Of a stretch of 64,000 nt of DNA, positions 61,264 through 64,000 are shown one piece after another. This stretch comes from Paludibacteraceae bacterium. GTDB taxonomy: Bacteria > Bacteroidota > Bacteroidia > Bacteroidales > Paludibacteraceae. Made by a program: the position numbers and the translations under genes. The DNA lies in the NCBI GenBank assembly GCA_017447875.1, contig JAFSMP010000019.1:1-64000 (forward strand). The letters are read 5' to 3'. Every line of letters begins with the position of its first letter. Position 1 is the stretch's first letter. Under the pieces are notes generated by a model. The model saw only the letters and a list, made by a program, of their open reading frames with translations, had not been told where the DNA came from and did not search any database.

Positions 61264-61667
61264 GTTTGAAAAAACGCAATAGGGTAGAAGCGACGTTTGC
61301 GATGAGTTCAATGACAGACTTGGTGTTCCTGCTGTTGTTGTTCTTCGTGATGGCATCGACGCTGTCCTCTCCCAACGATATCAAGATCAACCTGCCGACT
61401 TCCCGTTCGAAACAGGTGACGCGACCCCAGGTGGCGAAGGTGTCCATCGATAATCTCGGTAATTATTTTGTGGCATTAGGTAAGGAAAAACCGATTGCTG
61501 TCGATCCCGAGAATCTGGAAGGATACCTGAGTCGTGTGCAGGAGTCGGACTCGACGATGTATATCGCGTTGCATGCCGATGAGGATGTGGCGTATAAGGA
61601 AGTGGTGCGTGTGCTGGATATAGCAAACCAGCATAAGATGAAACTGGTGGTAGCAACCAAAAAATGA
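61260..61667 (+). CDS. exbD: ExbD/TolR-type motor protein
   Basis: A 135-aa protein with one N-terminal helix that contains the proton-carrying Asp (SSMTDLVFLLLLFFVMASTL) and a small periplasmic domain. It partners ExbB. Confidence 0.93.
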   Translation: MSLKKRNRVEATFAMSSMTDLVFLLLLFFVMASTLSSPNDIKINLPTSRSKQVTRPQVAKVSIDNLGNYFVALGKEKPIAVDPENLEGYLSRVQESDSTMYIALHADEDVAYKEVVRVLDIANQHKMKLVVATKK

Positions 61668-62434
61668 CCAATAAGCAAAAACGACATATCATTGCGTCTG
61701 TAGGTACGGTGCTGTTTATGTTGCTGCTGTTCCTGCTGCTGTGGTTCATTCGTCTGTATGCCTTCAAACCCGAGGAAGAAGAGGGTATCGAGGTGGCATT
61801 CGGTGAAGTAGCCGAAGCAGGCGGATTCATGGCGCAACAGTCGGAAGCGGTACCTATGCCTTCACAACCGGCCGCAACACCCGTTCCTCCTTCTACACCT
61901 GCACCGGAACCCTATCTGACGTCCGAAGAGGAAGAAGCCTTGGCTTTGCAGGAGGCGCAGAAGAAGAAAGAGCGCGAAGAGAAAGCGCGGCTGGAAGCGG
62001 AGCGTAAGGAACGTGAGAGAGCCGAGGCGGAACGGAAAGCCAAAGAGGCTGAAGCCGTCGCTAAAGCGAGTCAGTTCGGTTCGCTCTTCGGTCAGACCGG
62101 TAACAGCACCGGTTCGGGTGACAGCAAAGGTAACGGACAGAAAGGCAATCCCGTCGGACACGGAAGTGTGGGAGGCAATGAGTGGAGTCTGTCCGGACGT
62201 GGCATACGCGGTACGTTACCGCAACCGTCGAATGATTTCAAACAGGAAGGAAAAGTGATCGTGCAGATACGTGTGAACGCTGCCGGACAGGTGGTGAATG
62301 CAACCGTCAAAGGCGGTGATGTATCTGACAAACAAACCCAACAACTCGCTCTTGACGCGGCGCGTAAAGCCAAGTTCACAGAGGGTGACCATGATCAGAT
62401 CGGAACAATTACCTATATATTTAAGTTAAATTAA
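61664..62434 (+). CDS. tonB: TonB-family energy transducer
   Basis: A 256-aa protein: N-terminal helix (VGTVLFMLLLFLLLWFIRLY), a Pro-rich stretch, a charged helix (KKKEREEKARLEAERKERER), a Gly/Ser linker and a C-terminal TonB domain (EGKVIVQIRVNAAGQVVNAT, then ALDAARKAKFTEGD, TYIFKLN). It carries the energy to outer-membrane receptors such as SusC types; none is encoded in the window. Confidence 0.93.
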   Translation: MTNKQKRHIIASVGTVLFMLLLFLLLWFIRLYAFKPEEEEGIEVAFGEVAEAGGFMAQQSEAVPMPSQPAATPVPPSTPAPEPYLTSEEEEALALQEAQKKKEREEKARLEAERKERERAEAERKAKEAEAVAKASQFGSLFGQTGNSTGSGDSKGNGQKGNPVGHGSVGGNEWSLSGRGIRGTLPQPSNDFKQEGKVIVQIRVNAAGQVVNATVKGGDVSDKQTQQLALDAARKAKFTEGDHDQIGTITYIFKLN

Positions 62435-62439
62435 ATCGT

Positions 62440-62967
62440 ATGAATTACTTATTTCTTGACAACGGTTTCGAAGAAATCGAAGCAATCACGACTATTGACT
62501 TACTTCGTCGTGCGGGTATCGCATTGACGACTGTGTCCATCACCGGTAATCCGATGGTGCTGGGTGCACACAACATCGCTGTAGAAGCAGACGGACTGAT
62601 TGAACGTATTGACTTTTCCGATGCTGAGATGTTGATTCTGCCCGGTGGACAAACCAAACTGGGTGAGTGTTCCGCATTGTGTGAGTTGTTGATAGAGCAT
62701 AATAAAGCCGATAAACTTATTGCCGCTATCTGTGCTGCTCCGGCTGTACTGGGTAAGTTGGGTATCCTGGAAGGCAAGCAAGCCACCTGCTATCCGGGTT
62801 TCCAGAATGCGCTGGGTGAGAGTTATGTAGGCGGATTGGTGGTGGAATCGAAGAATGTGATCACCGCCAAGGGTCCGGGTCTGAGTGCCGATTTCGCGTT
62901 CTGCATCATCGAGCGCTTAGTGGGTAGCGAAGTGGCAGACCAGGTCTACGATGCGGCTCAATACTGA
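62440..62967 (+). CDS. DJ-1/PfpI-family protein
   Basis: A 175-aa protein of the DJ-1 family: FLDNGFEEIEAITTIDLLRR with the Glu, IAAICAAPAVLGKLG with the nucleophile Cys, and TAKGPGLSADFAFCIIE. Reported activities of the family include glyoxalase or deglycase functions; which applies here is not known. It ends in a 51-base overlap with the convergent coaE. Confidence 0.9.
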   Translation: MNYLFLDNGFEEIEAITTIDLLRRAGIALTTVSITGNPMVLGAHNIAVEADGLIERIDFSDAEMLILPGGQTKLGECSALCELLIEHNKADKLIAAICAAPAVLGKLGILEGKQATCYPGFQNALGESYVGGLVVESKNVITAKGPGLSADFAFCIIERLVGSEVADQVYDAAQY

Positions 62968-63516
62968 TACTCCGTCATTGTTAACGGTTAATACAGGCCT
63001 CTGCGAAATGCTCGCAGAGGTTTTTTGTGCGCGTATACGTGCGCGTACCTTATTTATTATCTCCGGTGTGGCTCGATCCTGATAGTCCCGATGAATGGTT
63101 CGTTTAATACGCACCTCTTCCGGAGCTTCGACGATGACGATCTTATCGCAGAGTTCGTCAATGCCCGCCTCAAACAATATCGCGGACTCTACAACATCCG
63201 GTTTTCGAAGACAGATATCTGCCTTCACTCTCGGATGCACGATGTTGTTGAGTTGTTTCAGTAGTTTCGGGTTTTCGAATACCCGTTGAGCGACATACGA
63301 CGTATTATAGATGCGAGAAGTGAGACCATTATCATTGTGAGAAGTGAGAAAAGCTTCCTCTCCTAACAGATCGATGATAGCCTGTTGAACCTCTTTATTC
63401 TCTGCAATGATCCGTTTGGCTTCCCGATCACAGTCATAGATGACAAAACCTCGTTTTGCCAATTCCTTAGCGATCGTACTCTTACCGCTTCCTATACCTC
63501 CTGTCAGACCGATCAT
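62917..63516 (-). CDS. coaE: Dephospho-CoA kinase
   Basis: A 199-aa P-loop kinase for the last step of coenzyme A synthesis. GLTGGIGSGKSTIAKELA is the P-loop; IYDCDREAKRII and NNIVHPRV are conserved. A word repeat (63318-63356) encodes LTSHNDNGLTSRIY between two conserved segments. The C-terminal codons contain the terminator of the opposite operon. Confidence 0.94.
   Translation of the reverse strand: MIGLTGGIGSGKSTIAKELAKRGFVIYDCDREAKRIIAENKEVQQAIIDLLGEEAFLTSHNDNGLTSRIYNTSYVAQRVFENPKLLKQLNNIVHPRVKADICLRKPDVVESAILFEAGIDELCDKIVIVEAPEEVRIKRTIHRDYQDRATPEIINKVRARIRAQKTSASISQRPVLTVNNDGVSVLSRIVDLVCHFATH
62998..63026 (+). terminator. Terminator of the pdxJ-tonB-DJ-1 operon, inside coaE
   Basis: CCTCTGCGA-aatgc-TCGCAGAGG followed by six T's. 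It lies within the C-terminal coding part of coaE on the other strand. Confidence 0.88.
63318..63356. repeat. In-frame word repeat in coaE
   Basis: GAGAAGTGAGA occurs at both ends, separated by CCATTATCATTGT. It encodes a polar loop (SHNDNGLTSR). Confidence 0.7.
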
Positions 63517-63517
63517 A

Positions 63518-64000
63518 CTAGAACTGGAAATAGATAAAGGGTTGCATATCGGCGGTGACGAACTGGTAGATGACGATGATGGCGAGACATACTGCGATTA
63601 CCATCAGCCAAAGAGGCATGGCGCTGAACGCCAGACGGTAACGCCGTTTCCAGTTCGTCGGTAACCAGTGAATGACCATGCCTGCGATGAACATTGCTAC
63701 TACCCAGCGGTACTCCCATAAGAAATCCGGGATGATGGCATTACTCCACGCTCCGCCTATCTGATTGACCATGTTTTTTGCGGTCTCCCATGCCACCTCA
63801 TTCGCTGTAGCAGGGTCGAGGTTACTGCTGGAGCGGAAGAAGAGACGGGTGAAGGTGATGAACACAAATGTCTGTAATACAGCCCAAGCAGAGCTTAGGG
63901 CTGTGACCGTCTTCGACTGTTGGACTGTTTCACTGTTAGACCGCTTCGCTGTTAGACCGCTGTCGCTGTTACACAGGAAATAGATATAGCGGAAGGCATC
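63518..64000 (-). CDS. MBOAT-family O-acyltransferase, C-terminal part (cut by window end)
   Basis: The frame is open to the window edge and encodes the last ~160 residues of an MBOAT (AlgI/DltB-like) membrane acyltransferase: DAFRYIYFL, then WAVLQTFVFITFTRLFFRSS, then hydrophobic helices (WRWVVAMFIAGMVIHWLP-type, here YRWVVAMFIAGMVIHWLP) and a C-terminus ADMQPFIYFQF. Between the two conserved parts lies an insertion encoded by word repeats (63911-63972): SGLTAKRSNSETVQQSK. It likely acylates a surface glycan. The N-terminus is beyond the window. Confidence 0.85.
   Translation of the reverse strand, partial: DAFRYIYFLCNSDSGLTAKRSNSETVQQSKTVTALSSAWAVLQTFVFITFTRLFFRSSSNLDPATANEVAWETAKNMVNQIGGAWSNAIIPDFLWEYRWVVAMFIAGMVIHWLPTNWKRRYRLAFSAMPLWLMVIAVCLAIIVIYQFVTADMQPFIYFQF
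63911..63972. repeat. In-frame GACCGCTTCGCT-type repeat in the MBOAT gene
   Basis: CGACTGTTGGACTGTTTCAC, TGTTAGACCGCTTCGC, TGTTAGACCGCTGTCGC, TGTTA. It encodes GLTAKRSNSE, matching the GLTAKRSYSD encoded by the DUF4861 repeat, in the same reading frame. Confidence 0.85.

Overview
The window looks like a chromosome segment of a member of the Bacteroidota, most likely order Bacteroidales. The evidence is the promoter type (TTG near -33 and TAnnTTTG near -7, with no GC-rich Shine-Dalgarno sites), families largely confined to the phylum (DUF3078, DUF4292, DUF4861, the paired S26/PqqD genes, a membrane-anchored HTH regulator, Ig-repeat surface proteins with a short conserved C-terminal tail), and the gene orders dapB-lepB-WbqC, dut-TPR-DUF4292-EnvC and pdxJ-exbB-exbD-tonB. 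Genus cannot be fixed from sequence alone. I saw no rRNA, tRNA, CRISPR array or transposase.

Layout. 429-3880 (+): a five-gene operon of secreted proteins including an M6 metallopeptidase, ending in an S26-type peptidase and a PqqD-like protein. 4011-15682 (+): two giant Ig-repeat surface proteins, each with its own promoter. 15765-17368 (+): a 47-aa microprotein and a Fic protein. 17454-18824 (-): a DUF4143 ATPase lying between two copies of a 67-bp sequence. 19008-34464 (-): one long convoy: dapB, lepB, WbqC, ilvE, POT transporter, coiled-coil protein, rsmI, flippase, ribE, two FKBPs, flippase, truA, GH28, DUF4861. 34600-36123 (-): a split HipS-HipT-HipB toxin-antitoxin locus. 36338-38318 (-): a CsgG-like pair and a small orphan protein. 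38420-47467 (-): pectinesterase, a split U32 peptidase, RNA methyltransferase, RimM-like, Rieske-like lipoprotein, FKBP, EnvC-like, DUF4292, TPR, dut, lipid kinase. 47469-50060 (-): a second M6 peptidase. 50383-56432 (+): membrane HTH regulator, PH-like membrane protein, secA, DUF3078. 56400-59709 (-): HD protein, fmt, lgt, nadK. 59853-62967 (+): pdxJ, exbB, exbD, tonB, DJ-1. 62917-64000 (-): coaE and a truncated MBOAT gene.

How it fits together. The pectin genes (GH28, DUF4861, pectinesterase) and the ExbBD-TonB motor suggest use of plant polysaccharide. The secreted proteins share a C-terminal tail that may be a sorting signal; no secretion-system gene is in view. HipBST, Fic and DUF4143 make 16-36 kb an accessory zone.

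The most unusual feature is a dispersed set of short 'word' repeats (7-12 bp units repeated 2-4 times with one-base changes). They lie between genes and also inside housekeeping genes without breaking the frame (dapB, fmt, truA, coaE, an RNA methyltransferase, MBOAT, U32), and some form signal peptides or start codons. A second theme is an extended promoter, TTGCATATRTCA with 23 bp from TTG to TA, seen at about fifteen genes.
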